Shown one piece after another: positions 8,421-16,263 of a stretch of DNA of 64,000 nt. The translations under genes were made by a program, and so were the position numbers. The notes beneath the pieces were generated by a model. That model was given only the letters and a program-made list of their open reading frames with translations. It was not told the DNA's origin and did no database searches. The stretch is taken from positions 570,881-634,880 of the forward strand of contig NZ_LFZW01000001.1 of NCBI RefSeq assembly GCF_001183985.1. The letters run 5' to 3'. This DNA is from Peribacillus loiseleuriae. GTDB taxonomy: Bacteria > Bacillota > Bacilli > Bacillales > DSM-1321. Position 1 is the stretch's first letter. Every line of letters starts with the position of its first letter.

Positions 8421-8900
8421 CACGTTTAATTCTGGCTTTGGTGTTGATGGTTTAATGTATTTAGCTAATAGCCTACGTGAGATTGGTCCAACAATTAGTA
8501 ACTGGGACGGAAGCGCCACGATAAAGTTTAGACCAACTGTTTTAAGGTAAGCTGTGAAAATTGAACCTTCAATACCTGTCATTACCGCCGTTAAAATAAG
8601 TCCGTATACTGACATAATAAGAACCATGACAGGGACCATACAAAAAGCAATCGCCACAATAAAGTTGATTTCTTTGGATTTATCATAAGGTAGTGATAAT
8701 GCAAATTTACGCGTTTTCGGTTCAACGAGTGACTCTGCAATAAAAGCAACGATAAATGTTATGACAAATTGAATTACTGCACTCCCTACTGTAAACGATG
8801 AAAATCCGTGTAAAGCTGTGTTGTAAGCTGACATAATAAGAACCATTCCAAAACACATAAATAGTCCAAAAATAATACCTTCTTTTTTATTACTAGGCAA
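8418..8900 (-). CDS. DUF2798 integral membrane protein (two repeats)
   Basis: 160 residues with four predicted membrane helices arranged as two similar halves. Each half has a first helix ending in the MSAYN or MSVYG type of sequence and a second helix ending SLVEPKTRKF or IVGPISRRLL. This is the tandem DUF2798 pattern. The function of the family is unknown. ATG at 8900 is preceded on the minus strand by AAAGGATG. It is convergent with the TetR gene and shares a terminator region with it. No operon partner is seen. Confidence 0.8.
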   Translation of the reverse strand: MPSNKKEGIIFGLFMCFGMVLIMSAYNTALHGFSSFTVGSAVIQFVITFIVAFIAESLVEPKTRKFALSLPYDKSKEINFIVAIAFCMVPVMVLIMSVYGLILTAVMTGIEGSIFTAYLKTVGLNFIVALPSQLLIVGPISRRLLAKYIKPSTPKPELNV

Positions 8901-9104
8901 ATAAAAACATCCTTTCTTATAGAGAATAAATGTAATTATATATGACTAGATTTTTTTACATAAGTGACGTTTCTGTGAATCTTTTTAGACAATGTTAAAT
9001 GATACTGTTGTTTTGACGTGAAAAATAGAGTTGCAAATAGAAGAGCTCTGTCTTCAAGTTGAAGAGATTGATGATTAACTTACATCAGGGAAGGAGGATA
9101 ACGA
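8901..9104. other. Intergenic region without recognised gene
   Basis: The stretch between the DUF2798 gene and the short open frame at 9105 is AT-rich. I see no coding pattern, RNA motif or clear hairpin in it. Confidence 0.5.
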
Positions 9105-9206
9105 ATGATCCAATGGAGAGAAGAAACAATTATTGAGACTAATAATAAAGGAATTTATCTAAATGAAGTAACGTTTGATGGGAACTTCCTTTTTATCCTG
9201 CATTAG
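9105..9206 (+). CDS. 33-codon open frame, truncated gene start running into a repeat
   Basis: ATG at 9105 has an excellent ribosome site (AAGGAGGATAACGA at 9091-9104), and the frame reads MIQWREETIIETNNKG before stopping at 9206. The last five codons and the stop belong to the dispersed repeat at 9191-9247. It therefore looks like the 5' end of a real gene cut off by the repeat, or by a deletion ending at it. I do not recognise the family. Confidence 0.4.
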   Translation: MIQWREETIIETNNKGIYLNEVTFDGNFLFILH

Positions 9207-9247
9207 CGTGCAGTAAAACCCCCCACTAATTGAAGTTTCACTTTATT
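9191..9247 (-). repeat. Dispersed hairpin repeat, copy A
   Basis: Read on the minus strand it begins AATAAAGTGAAACTTCAATT and continues through a run of six G, TTTTACTGC, and ends GCAGGATAAAAA. The same roughly 57-bp sequence, with a few changes, occurs at 13421-13475 and 61250-61315. GTGAAACTTC can pair with the GGGG-TTTTAC part to form a stem of about 11 bp with G-U pairs. Confidence 0.85.
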
Positions 9248-9289
9248 CCTTGTTATCATTTATGGATTTAGTATTATGGGAGGGGGTGT

Positions 9290-9538
9290 ATGGAAGTCGA
9301 AAGTCTGATTAAAAGGAAAATAACAGTCACATTCGTTACGACAATGATCTCTTCTATGATCTTAGCTTATTTATATATGGCAGATAGAGTTAATTCGGAA
9401 TATCCCCATGGTTTAGGAGGGGATTTTTTAGGCTGGTTACCCGTATATAGTATGTATATAGGCATAATTGTTTTAATTTATGGGAATTTGGTTTCGGTTG
9501 GCTTTTTCAGGAATTTACATTGGCGTTATCCGGAATGA
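9290..9538 (+). CDS. Small membrane protein, N-terminal half (probably frameshifted gene)
   Basis: 82 residues with two membrane helices (residues about 12-30 and 48-70) after a short basic N-terminus. The segment LPVYSMYIGIIVLIYGNLVS is typical of small Bacillus membrane proteins that continue with more helices. Here the frame ends a few codons later in FFRNLHWRYPE. The next frame takes over at 9520 with a further helix, so one gene with a frameshift near 9490-9510 is likely. TTG at 9290 or the nearby GTG/ATG region follows GGGAGGGGG. Function unknown. Confidence 0.5.
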   Translation: MEVESLIKRKITVTFVTTMISSMILAYLYMADRVNSEYPHGLGGDFLGWLPVYSMYIGIIVLIYGNLVSVGFFRNLHWRYPE

Positions 9539-9969
9539 TAGTTGCTTTGTTCTATGCTCTAATCGATAGATGGCTATTTGTAAGAGCTAAGGTTCAAAAA
9601 AGTTTTAAGATGTTTTTTCTTTTTCCAGTCGTAATATGCGGTTTGCTTTGGGGCTATTTTCATATCATGTCTGAACCTTTACCACCCTTTACAATGGAAG
9701 ACGCTGTTGAATTTGCCACCAATGATAATGGGACTGTTACAGATGTTTTCCCTAAGAATATTGACAAATGGGAAGGGCAGATTGATGGTTACCGTGTTGA
9801 GAGGGAAACAGCTACAAAAGAAACAGGAAAAGAAAAATATTTCATTACTTTTACTGAAAGATGGAATACAGGAAAGGTAAAGGGTTTCTCGTCCTTTTCG
9901 TATGAGGTAGAACGTGGATCTTTAACCGCATCTGGTAGTGAAGGGAATGAACCTCCGTACTATAAATGA
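9520..9969 (+). CDS. Membrane protein, C-terminal half with soluble tail (probably same frameshifted gene)
   Basis: 149 residues: two membrane helices (about 4-18 and 30-48), then a soluble tail rich in charged residues (FATNDNGTVTDVFPKNIDKW, then GYRVERETATKETG). The first start is a TTG at 9520 without a ribosome site, and the frame is open well upstream, overlapping the previous reading frame. This supports one interrupted gene of about 225 codons rather than two genes. A hairpin at 9994-10037 follows. The family is not recognised. Confidence 0.5.
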   Translation: MALSGMIVALFYALIDRWLFVRAKVQKSFKMFFLFPVVICGLLWGYFHIMSEPLPPFTMEDAVEFATNDNGTVTDVFPKNIDKWEGQIDGYRVERETATKETGKEKYFITFTERWNTGKVKGFSSFSYEVERGSLTASGSEGNEPPYYK

Positions 9970-9993
9970 GAAACAACTAGTTAAACAACAAAA

Positions 9994-10037
9994 AACAGAA
10001 GGGTTACAAATTCGGTTGTACCGATTGTAATCCTGTT
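9994..10037 (+). terminator. Hairpin after the small membrane protein
   Basis: GGGTTACAA at 10001-10009 pairs with TTGTAATCC at 10025-10033, around an inner TCGGT-TGT-ACCGA stem. The whole makes a long hairpin 25-65 bases past the stop. The T-run is short, so it may be a terminator or a structured element. Confidence 0.55.
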
Positions 10038-10163
10038 TCTATTGAAAAAATTTTTCCTCTATTACTAAGATAAAAGTAAAGGCGAAATGGTAATCAATTT
10101 TGAGAAACAGTCCAAAATTGAAATCCTATTAAATAAGTAATAAATAATTGCCCCCCACTCTAC

Positions 10164-10262
10164 AAAAGGTTAACTTTGATTCTCAGTGTAAGAATTAGAG
10201 GTAATACGTTAGTTTAATGAAATACACTGAGAAGGAATAATAATGCATAAAAGGTAACCTTT
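10164..10262. repeat. Nested inverted repeats upstream of permease-argH
   Basis: TTCTCAGTGTA (10180-10190) has an exact inverted copy TACACTGAGAA (10223-10233). Outside them lie two similar palindromic blocks, AAAAGGTTAACTTT (10164-10177) and AAAAGGTAACCTTT (10249-10262). The rest of the 9970-10507 gap shows no gene. The arrangement could be a paired operator, an RNA hairpin or a small decayed element. Confidence 0.55.
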
Positions 10263-10458
10263 CGAAATAGAAATATCCTTGATACATCTATGAAGACCTT
10301 GAGGTGAATATTGTTAACAATGTACTTGTAACGTATTCGGAAAGCGGTTTATATCGCGCCCTTAAAGCATTCTTTTATTTTTGATACCGTTATGAAATAA
10401 TTAGAAATTCTAAAAGTATATAAAGGAAATATTGAGAAGATTTACACAAAATTATTAT

Positions 10459-10466
10459 GATATAAT
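10459..10466 (+). promoter_or_regulatory. Extended -10 promoter of permease-argH
   Basis: TGATATAAT (TGN plus TATAAT, with the hexamer at 10461-10466) is a perfect extended -10 box 42 bases upstream of the permease start. The -35 region (AGATTT at 10438-10443, 17-bp spacing) is poor, as is common with extended -10 promoters. Confidence 0.55.
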
Positions 10467-10507
10467 AAGGAGCTCATATTTATACATTTTAAGAAAGAGG
10501 GAAATTC

Positions 10508-12079
10508 ATGAATCAAGAACAATATTTGAAAAAGAGAATGGGGTTTTGGTCACTTACTGCATTATCTCTTGGGGGGATTATTGGGTCAAGTTGGCTTTTC
10601 GGACCTTGGGCAGCGGCAAAATTAGCTGGTCCCGCAGCTATTATGTCCTGGGCACTCGGTGCAATTGCGATTACACTCATCGCCCTTATTTATGCTGAAT
10701 TAGGAAGAGTTAAGCCTGAAACAGGTGGCTTGGGCCGTTATCCCCTCTATTCCAATGGAAAAATGCTTGCTACAGTGACAAGTTATTCGATCTGGCTTGG
10801 TTACTGTGCTACTGCACCTGTGGAATCGGCAGGAGTGATTCAATACGCGAATCAGTTTTGGCCCGGATTGTATGATCTAACAACGGAGCAACTTACTACA
10901 ACTGGCATACTAGCCTCAACGGTGTTAATGGTATTCTTTGTTGTTTTCAACTATTTTGGAGTAAAATTATTTGCTATTACGAATACAGTTATTACGACTA
11001 TTAAATTTGTTGTACCGGTGCTCACGATCATCGCTTTCTTTATGACAGGTTTTCATGCAGAGAACTTTACAAGTCAAGGATTTGCCCCATATGGTATTGG
11101 TGCTGGATTAAGCGCGATATTAACTAGTGGGATATTTTTTGCCTATACAGGATTTGGTAATGTAGTGATGATGAGTGGTGAAGTCGTGAACCCTAGACGT
11201 AACATTCCACTAGCGTTGATCACGTCTCTTGTAGTTGCTGCCATATTATATGTATTACTTCAAATTGTTTTTATTGGAGCGGTTCCACCAGAGATGTTAG
11301 TTAACGGTTGGAGTGGAATTAAGTTCGATTCCCCATTTGCAAATCTAGCCCTTATGGCAAATATGGTTTGGTTATCGTGGATTATTACAGCTGATGCTAT
11401 GGTTTCCCCAACAGGTTCAGCGCTTACTTATACAGCTGGAACTTCAAGACATGTGTTTGGGATGGCGAAAAGCGGGTTCTTACCAGCTTTCTTCGGAACA
11501 ATCAACAAACGATTTGGTGTTCCTACACGAGCACTTGCTCTCAATTTCTTTATCGGGTTGTTATTCTTATTCCCTTTAAAAAGTTGGACGGCAATTGTTG
11601 CGATTGTAGGAGCCATTGGTATTTTTAAGTATGCTTCAGCGTGTGTAACGGTCATGGTTTTCCGTAAGGTCGGTTTGACCAAAGACAAAGGTCTCCCAGG
11701 TATGCATATTATTGCTCCGGCAGCCTTTGTTTTTGCTACGCTGCTTATTTATTGGACAAACTGGAGTAGAGTACATCTTGCCATTACGGGGTTAATTATT
11801 GGGATTGTTGCATATTTAATTACCCACTTTATCAAAAAATATAGCTCGATTGAAATCTTAGGTGGTATATATCTTGTTATTTATATTTTATTGCTCGTTT
11901 TGATGTCATATTTAGGGGATTTTGGTGGTAATGGTATTATTCCTGAGCCATTTATGTCCATTGTTACGGCAATACTTGGATTCATCTTTTACAACTTTGC
12001 CGTTTATAACGGTGTTTGGTATATGCGTAAAAAAGGAAACATTGAAGAATTACAAGAAAGTATATCTAACTTAAAGTAA
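10508..12079 (+). CDS. APC-superfamily amino-acid permease
   Basis: 523 residues with 12 or more membrane helices. It starts with the APC core motif in helix 1 (LSLGGIIGSSWLFGPWAAAK, residues about 16-35), where the GIIGS break binds the amino-acid backbone. A second typical stretch, GEVVNPRRNIPLALI, precedes helix 6. It should import an amino acid or related amine by proton or sodium symport. ATG at 10508 has AAAGAGGG 6-8 bases upstream. argH starts 27 bases after its stop, so the two form an operon. A link of the transported compound to argininosuccinate or a similar succinyl-amine is an inference. Confidence 0.87.
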   Translation: MNQEQYLKKRMGFWSLTALSLGGIIGSSWLFGPWAAAKLAGPAAIMSWALGAIAITLIALIYAELGRVKPETGGLGRYPLYSNGKMLATVTSYSIWLGYCATAPVESAGVIQYANQFWPGLYDLTTEQLTTTGILASTVLMVFFVVFNYFGVKLFAITNTVITTIKFVVPVLTIIAFFMTGFHAENFTSQGFAPYGIGAGLSAILTSGIFFAYTGFGNVVMMSGEVVNPRRNIPLALITSLVVAAILYVLLQIVFIGAVPPEMLVNGWSGIKFDSPFANLALMANMVWLSWIITADAMVSPTGSALTYTAGTSRHVFGMAKSGFLPAFFGTINKRFGVPTRALALNFFIGLLFLFPLKSWTAIVAIVGAIGIFKYASACVTVMVFRKVGLTKDKGLPGMHIIAPAAFVFATLLIYWTNWSRVHLAITGLIIGIVAYLITHFIKKYSSIEILGGIYLVIYILLLVLMSYLGDFGGNGIIPEPFMSIVTAILGFIFYNFAVYNGVWYMRKKGNIEELQESISNLK

Positions 12080-12105
12080 TAAATTTTTTAAAAGGAGAAC
12101 ATGTT

Positions 12106-13425
12106 ATGAAGCTTTGGGGCGGACGTTTTAGAAAAGAAGAAAATAAATTGATGGAAGACTTTAATAGCTCACTTAAAGTTGATAAAAGGCTTTATTTTGA
12201 AGATATTAAGGGAAGTATTGCACACGTAAATATGTTAGTGCAATGTGATTTACTCACAAAGAAAGAAGGAGACGATATTGTAAAGTCTCTACTTTCCATA
12301 TTAGAGGATATTGAGAACGGAACATTACGTATCGAAGGAAGTTTTGAAGATATCCACAGTTTTGTTGAAGCACATTTGACGGAGCGAATTGGTGAAACAG
12401 GAAAAAAACTTCACACGGCACGTAGTAGAAATGACCAAGTAGCTACAGATATGAGGCTTTACGCAAAAAATAAAGCTTTAGAGGTTATTGAATACATTGA
12501 GGATCTACAAAATAGCCTAGAAAAAAAAGCAAAAGAAAATAATGTGATTATGCCAGGTTACACTCATCTTCAACGTGCACAAGTCATCACATTTCAACAT
12601 CATTTAATGGCATATTATAACATGCTGGATCGCGATAGAAAAAGAGTTCTTAAAGCCATTGATATTATGAACGAAAGTCCACTTGGTTGTGGGGCTCTGG
12701 CAGGAACTACTCATACGATAAACCGCGCAATGACAGCAGAAGAGTTGGGATTCGCTAAACCAGTAGATAACTTCTTGGACGGAGTAAGTGATCGAGATTA
12801 TCTTTTAGAATTAATGTCCGACTTCTCAATTATCATGATGCATTTAAGCAGATTAAGTGAAGAATTAATTTTATGGAGTAGTCAAGAGTTTAAATTTATT
12901 ACGATTGATGACGCGTACTCTACAGGTAGCAGTATCATGCCTCAAAAGAAAAACCCTGATGCTGCTGAACTTATCAGAGGAAAAACAGGGAGAGTATACG
13001 GATCGCTTACTTCGCTATTAACCACTATGAAAGGCTTGCCTTTGGCATACAATAAAGATATGCAGGAAGACAAAGAACAATTTTTTGACTCATTGGATAC
13101 GGTACTATCTTGTTTAAACATCATGTCTCATATGATTTCTACGATGAAAGTGAATAGTGAAAACATGAAAAAAGCCGTGAAAGAGGGCTTCCTTAATGCA
13201 ACAGAGGTTGCTGACTATTTAGTTAGCAAAGGAGTTGCTTTCAGAGATGCGCATAGTATTGTTGGTTCAATTGTCATTTATTGTGAAGACCATCATAAAG
13301 CCATTGAAGATTTAACGTTAGAAGAATTGAAAAGCTTATCTCCAAAGATTGAAGATGATCTATATGAATACATTGATTATCAAAATATATTAAATAAAGG
13401 GATTAAAGTCGCTTTATTAAAATAA
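12106..13425 (+). CDS. argH: Argininosuccinate lyase (fumarase/aspartase superfamily)
   Basis: 439 residues. The N-terminus LWGGRFRKEENKLMEDFNSS and the superfamily signature GSSIMPQKKNPDAAELIRGK (around residue 275) are those of ArgH. THTARSRNDQVATD-type residues (LHTARSRNDQV) and the catalytic HTHLQ-like segment (GYTHLQRAQ) are also present. ArgH splits argininosuccinate to arginine and fumarate. It is about 20 residues shorter than the usual Bacillus protein. argG and the other arg genes are absent, and the partner is a permease, so it may be a second, catabolic paralogue, for instance acting on an imported succinyl-amino compound. ATG at 12106 follows AAAAGGAG. The stop codon lies in repeat copy B. 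Confidence 0.85.
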   Translation: MKLWGGRFRKEENKLMEDFNSSLKVDKRLYFEDIKGSIAHVNMLVQCDLLTKKEGDDIVKSLLSILEDIENGTLRIEGSFEDIHSFVEAHLTERIGETGKKLHTARSRNDQVATDMRLYAKNKALEVIEYIEDLQNSLEKKAKENNVIMPGYTHLQRAQVITFQHHLMAYYNMLDRDRKRVLKAIDIMNESPLGCGALAGTTHTINRAMTAEELGFAKPVDNFLDGVSDRDYLLELMSDFSIIMMHLSRLSEELILWSSQEFKFITIDDAYSTGSSIMPQKKNPDAAELIRGKTGRVYGSLTSLLTTMKGLPLAYNKDMQEDKEQFFDSLDTVLSCLNIMSHMISTMKVNSENMKKAVKEGFLNATEVADYLVSKGVAFRDAHSIVGSIVIYCEDHHKAIEDLTLEELKSLSPKIEDDLYEYIDYQNILNKGIKVALLK

Positions 13426-13475
13426 AGTGAAACTTCCATCAGTGGGGGTTTTACAGCCTGTTAAACCGGGATAAA
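13421..13475 (+). repeat. Dispersed hairpin repeat, copy B
   Basis: It starts AATAAAGTGAAACTTCCATC, runs through GTGGGGGTTTTAC and ends CCGGGATAAA. The 11-bp stem GTGAAACTTCC/GGGGGTTTTAC is complete if G-U pairs are allowed. The TAA stop of argH (13423-13425) is the third to fifth base of the repeat. Confidence 0.85.
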
Positions 13476-13542
13476 TTCGGTTCTGGTTCAAATAAATTTA
13501 TGGCTAGAAAACCAAATAGTTGATGTATGCTTTATTGGATTT

Positions 13543-13580
13543 AGGACAAATTTCTCCCCTTGGAGAGTTTGTCCTTTTTT
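13543..13580 (+). terminator. Rho-independent terminator of the permease-argH operon
   Basis: AGGACAAA (13543-13550) pairs with TTTGTCCT (13568-13575), with an inner CTCC/GGAG stem, followed by a run of six T. It lies 118 bases past the argH stop. Confidence 0.88.
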
Positions 13581-13642
13581 CATTCTATGCTTTTTTTTTA
13601 ACATCTTTCCGAAAGAATTCCCCATCCTCAAGCCTGTGAAGG

Positions 13643-14464
13643 GTGAAACCCAAGGGTAGGGAGGGGATGAATGCGAAAGGCAATAGAATGGCGATGTCTT
13701 TTTCTGATAACGGAAAGTTATTCAATACAAAGCTAGGTGAAATAGACATTCTGCTTCATAGACCATTAGAAGGAAGAATCAAACAACTTATCATCAAGCG
13801 TCAAGGTAAAAGATGGTATTCTATTTTTTGTGTCGAAAGGCAAGTAATACCAGCTAATATTAATGCAAATAATGCAGTAGGCATGGATGTGGGACTTAAT
13901 AAATATGCGGTTCTTTCCAATGGCACAGAGTATGATAATCCTCGATTTCTTCGTAAAAAAGAAAAACAATTAAAGAAAGCACAACGAAAAATTTCTGAAA
14001 AGAAAAAAGGTTCTGCTAACTACATTGGGCAAGTACAACGAGTTCGACAATTACATGTGAAAGTAGCAAATCAACGAAAAGATTTTCTTCATAAACTAAG
14101 CTACAACTTAGCGATAGACTATTCGGTTATCGCTGTGGAAAATCTAAATATCCGTAATATGATCAGGAATAGAAAGATATCTAAGTCTATTTCTGACGCT
14201 GGTTGGGGGATGTTTCGAAACATGCTTGCTTATAAATGTGAAAAAAATGGCGGCGTGCTAATCAAGGTAGAACAAAAATTCACTTCTCAAGATTGTTCTT
14301 ACTGTAACAATCGAGTAAAAAAATCCCTTTCTATTCGCACTCATATTTGTCAGAAATGTGGAGTGGTCCTTGATCGAGACTATAACGCTGCAAAAAATAT
14401 CCTGCAAAAAGCAATAGAAGAATTGCTTGTAACTGTAGGGCAAGGTTGTGTCCGAACAGTATAA
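13643..14464 (+). CDS. tnpB: TnpB (IS200/IS605 family RNA-guided nuclease), N-terminally truncated
   Basis: 273 codons, against 370-400 for full TnpB. The part starting near FNTKLGEIDILLHRPLEG matches the middle of TnpB, so about 110-130 N-terminal residues (wedge/REC region) are missing or replaced. The RuvC nuclease residues look intact: D in GMDVGLNKYAV, E in IAVENLNIRN and D in VVLDRDYNAAKN. The zinc finger CSYC...CQKC lies between the last two. No TnpA is nearby. GTG at 13643 or ATG at 13667 could start it; neither is convincing. The product is probably not a working guide-directed nuclease. Confidence 0.85.
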   Translation: MKPKGREGMNAKGNRMAMSFSDNGKLFNTKLGEIDILLHRPLEGRIKQLIIKRQGKRWYSIFCVERQVIPANINANNAVGMDVGLNKYAVLSNGTEYDNPRFLRKKEKQLKKAQRKISEKKKGSANYIGQVQRVRQLHVKVANQRKDFLHKLSYNLAIDYSVIAVENLNIRNMIRNRKISKSISDAGWGMFRNMLAYKCEKNGGVLIKVEQKFTSQDCSYCNNRVKKSLSIRTHICQKCGVVLDRDYNAAKNILQKAIEELLVTVGQGCVRTV

Positions 14465-14582
14465 TCTACGCCTGTGGAGATTGTGTTAGACATATTGGAA
14501 AACCCCACTATGCTATGGTTGATGAACCAGGAAGCCCCTTTCTTCAAACAACCCGAAAGGGTGTTAAGGAGGGGTCATTCAC
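14465..14582 (+). ncRNA. TnpB-associated right end / omega-RNA scaffold 3' part
   Basis: After the tnpB stop the sequence contains CAGGAAGCCCC, an ACCCGAAAGGGT hairpin and GGAGGGGTCATTCAC, ending at 14582. This is the layout of IS200/IS605 right ends, where the omega-RNA scaffold stops and the guide begins in flanking DNA. The guide would then be the bases from 14583 (GAAAAGGTGATAAAATAAGT). The assignment rests on pattern similarity. Confidence 0.6.
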
Positions 14583-14678
14583 GAAAAGGTGATAAAATAA
14601 GTGGAATGGTATTAATCGTTAAGGGTGCTTTATTTTTTACCAATAATGATCCCCCTTTTTTCTCTATTCCCCACAAAA

Positions 14679-14690
14679 GACGAACGTTAA
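14679..14690 (+). promoter_or_regulatory. PurBox-like site
   Basis: GACGAACGTTAA resembles the Bacillus PurR half-site CGAACATTA with one change (CGAACGTTA at 14681-14689). It lies 33 bases upstream of the -35 box of a guanine-riboswitch-controlled transcript, which fits purine control but is not proof. Confidence 0.35.
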
Positions 14691-14722
14691 GTTGTTTTTT
14701 TAGAAAAATATTCATGTTTTCG

Positions 14723-14751
14723 TTGAAAATCTATTATAAATTTGCTATATT
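14723..14751 (+). promoter_or_regulatory. Promoter of the riboswitch-nucleosidase transcript
   Basis: TTGAAA (14723-14728), a 17-bp spacer and TATATT (14746-14751) form a good sigma-A promoter. The predicted start near 14758 is 21 bases upstream of the aptamer. Confidence 0.7.
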
Positions 14752-14778
14752 TAAAAAGCAATAATCTTAAATATCATT

Positions 14779-14849
14779 ACTCGTATATACTCGGTAATAT
14801 GGTCTGAGCGTTTCTACCTGGTTCCCAATGAAAGAACTGGACTACGAGT
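14779..14849 (+). ncRNA. Guanine-class purine riboswitch
   Basis: The P1 arms are ACTCGT (14779-14784) and ACGAGT (14844-14849). P2 (CTCGG/CTGAG), P3 (CTGGTTC/GAACTGG), the J2/3 core CGTTTCTACC and loops with TAATATGG and CCAATGAAA match the purine riboswitch. The J3/1 sequence GGACTACG has C at the position that discriminates purines (U in adenine sensors), so guanine or hypoxanthine is the likely ligand. Terminator-like hairpins follow before the nucleosidase gene. Confidence 0.92.
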
Positions 14850-14943
14850 TAAAGTATTCGGCTGTTCGGCTTTTTGGCCGCTGCCATTTTATGATTTAGC
14901 AAAAACATTATTTTTTGCTAAATTATCTATACTTTGACTTTGT

Positions 14944-14987
14944 AGGGCTAGAAGGTAGAAATCATTCTACATTTTCTAGACCTTTTT
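14944..14987 (+). terminator. Riboswitch expression platform terminator
   Basis: AGGGCTAGAAGGTAGAA (14944-14960) pairs with TTCTACATTTTCTAGACCT (14964-14982), followed by T5. A second hairpin, TTTAGCAAAAA/TTTTTTGCTAAA (about 14896-14924), precedes it and could take part in switching. Ligand-bound aptamer would favour termination if it works like xpt. Confidence 0.7.
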
Positions 14988-15045
14988 CTTTGGACCAAAT
15001 CTTCCAATGTAACAAATACAACAAGAGAAAAAGGAGAAATTATTT

Positions 15046-15927
15046 ATGAAAAACAAAAGGTTACCAAAATACGCTTTATTAGTAACGATTACTGTACTGT
15101 TATTATCAATACTAGCAGCATGTAATTCAGCTCCACAAAATGAAGCTGGACAAAAAAATACTCAACAGCCTATTATCATTCAAGGTCCAATGCCAATAGA
15201 AGCTGAAAATTTTGCAAAAAGGCTAGAAAATGTTAAAGAGGAAAAATCAGGAAATTTTGTATTTTACAAAGGAACACTGGACAATTATCCTGTCATCGTT
15301 GCTAAAACAGGTAAAGGAATGGAAAATACAGCAGCTGCTACAGCAGTGGCCGTTGAAAGATATAATCCTATAGCAATAATCAATCAAGGAACATCTGGTG
15401 GACATGATCCGAATTTAAACGTATTTGATATTGTTTTAGGAAAAAGAGTTACAAACATAGGTGCATTAAAAACTGAAAACATGAATGAAAACCAAGGAAT
15501 TGATCCAACTAAATGGATACCTGTGGATTTAATGGCTTCTGAAGGAAGTGCAGGAGAAGATCCTAATGCTGAAAAAATCCGGTACTACGAGGGAGACAAG
15601 GATTTACTCGCAGCTGCTAATGCAGTAAAAGATAAATACACTAAGGGTAAGGTTGTCGAGGGTATTATAGGTTCAGCAGACGTTTGGAATAATGAAGTTG
15701 ATCGAATTAAATGGTTCCATACTAAGTATGGTACATCTGTAGAAGAAATGGAAGGTGCCGCAGCAGCGCAAATGGCCCAAGCTTATGATGTAGCATTCTT
15801 GGGTATTAGAGTATTGTCTAATAATAAAACCAATGATGGTAAATACAACCCAGATACAGCATCAGCAAATCAAGAATATGTTTATGAAGTAGTTAAAAAA
15901 TATATAACTACGTTGTCAAGCAAATAA
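15046..15927 (+). CDS. Secreted lipoprotein nucleosidase / nucleoside phosphorylase-fold protein
   Basis: 293 residues. The N-terminus has a lipoprotein signal: basic residues, a hydrophobic stretch (about 10-24) and lipobox LAAC with Cys26. The rest matches the MTA/SAH nucleosidase and purine nucleoside phosphorylase fold (PNP_UDP_1): NQGTSGGHDPNLNVFDIVLG (around residue 110) and the nucleoside-binding VEEMEGAAAAQMA (around 235), whose E-M-E is the family ribose-binding motif. It would act outside the membrane, anchored, to release purine bases from nucleosides. It is the only gene after the guanine riboswitch, so it should be off when guanine is plentiful. ATG at 15046 follows AAAGGAG. Confidence 0.85.
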   Translation: MKNKRLPKYALLVTITVLLLSILAACNSAPQNEAGQKNTQQPIIIQGPMPIEAENFAKRLENVKEEKSGNFVFYKGTLDNYPVIVAKTGKGMENTAAATAVAVERYNPIAIINQGTSGGHDPNLNVFDIVLGKRVTNIGALKTENMNENQGIDPTKWIPVDLMASEGSAGEDPNAEKIRYYEGDKDLLAAANAVKDKYTKGKVVEGIIGSADVWNNEVDRIKWFHTKYGTSVEEMEGAAAAQMAQAYDVAFLGIRVLSNNKTNDGKYNPDTASANQEYVYEVVKKYITTLSSK

Positions 15928-16263
15928 TATAGAAAAACAGATTAGCACCAATTCCATTTTCAACTAAAAAATAATTGATTCCCATCTCTTATCTCGGGTT
16001 CGACTGCCTGTAGGTAAAAAAAGTGCCTCCATTTTCGAAGGCTTTAGTTCCACAAGGAATTAAACAACTTTATTATCTGTTTTAATTTCAGAAGTAAAGC
16101 TGAACTTAATCTTTTTAAAGAACTTTAAAAGGAGATACTACAATTTAAGTAGTGTCTCCTTTACGTTTTTATAAGTGAATTTTAATGACTTTATTATTCC
16201 TATTCAGGTGTTACTTACAAAACCAATTTAAATAGAAAGAATTGGACAAGTACATCAAGTAAT
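15928..16263. other. Intergenic region with a strong hairpin
   Basis: No gene is seen here. AAAGGAGATACTAC (16128-16141) pairs with GTAGTGTCTCCTTT (16149-16162) and is followed by ACGTTTTT. This may be the terminator of the nucleosidase gene, although it lies 200 bases past the stop. Confidence 0.55.

Noticed and set aside
10042..10507. T-box or amino-acid riboswitch before the permease-argH operon
   Set aside because: No AGGGTGGNACCGCG-type T-box sequence or known aptamer core is present.
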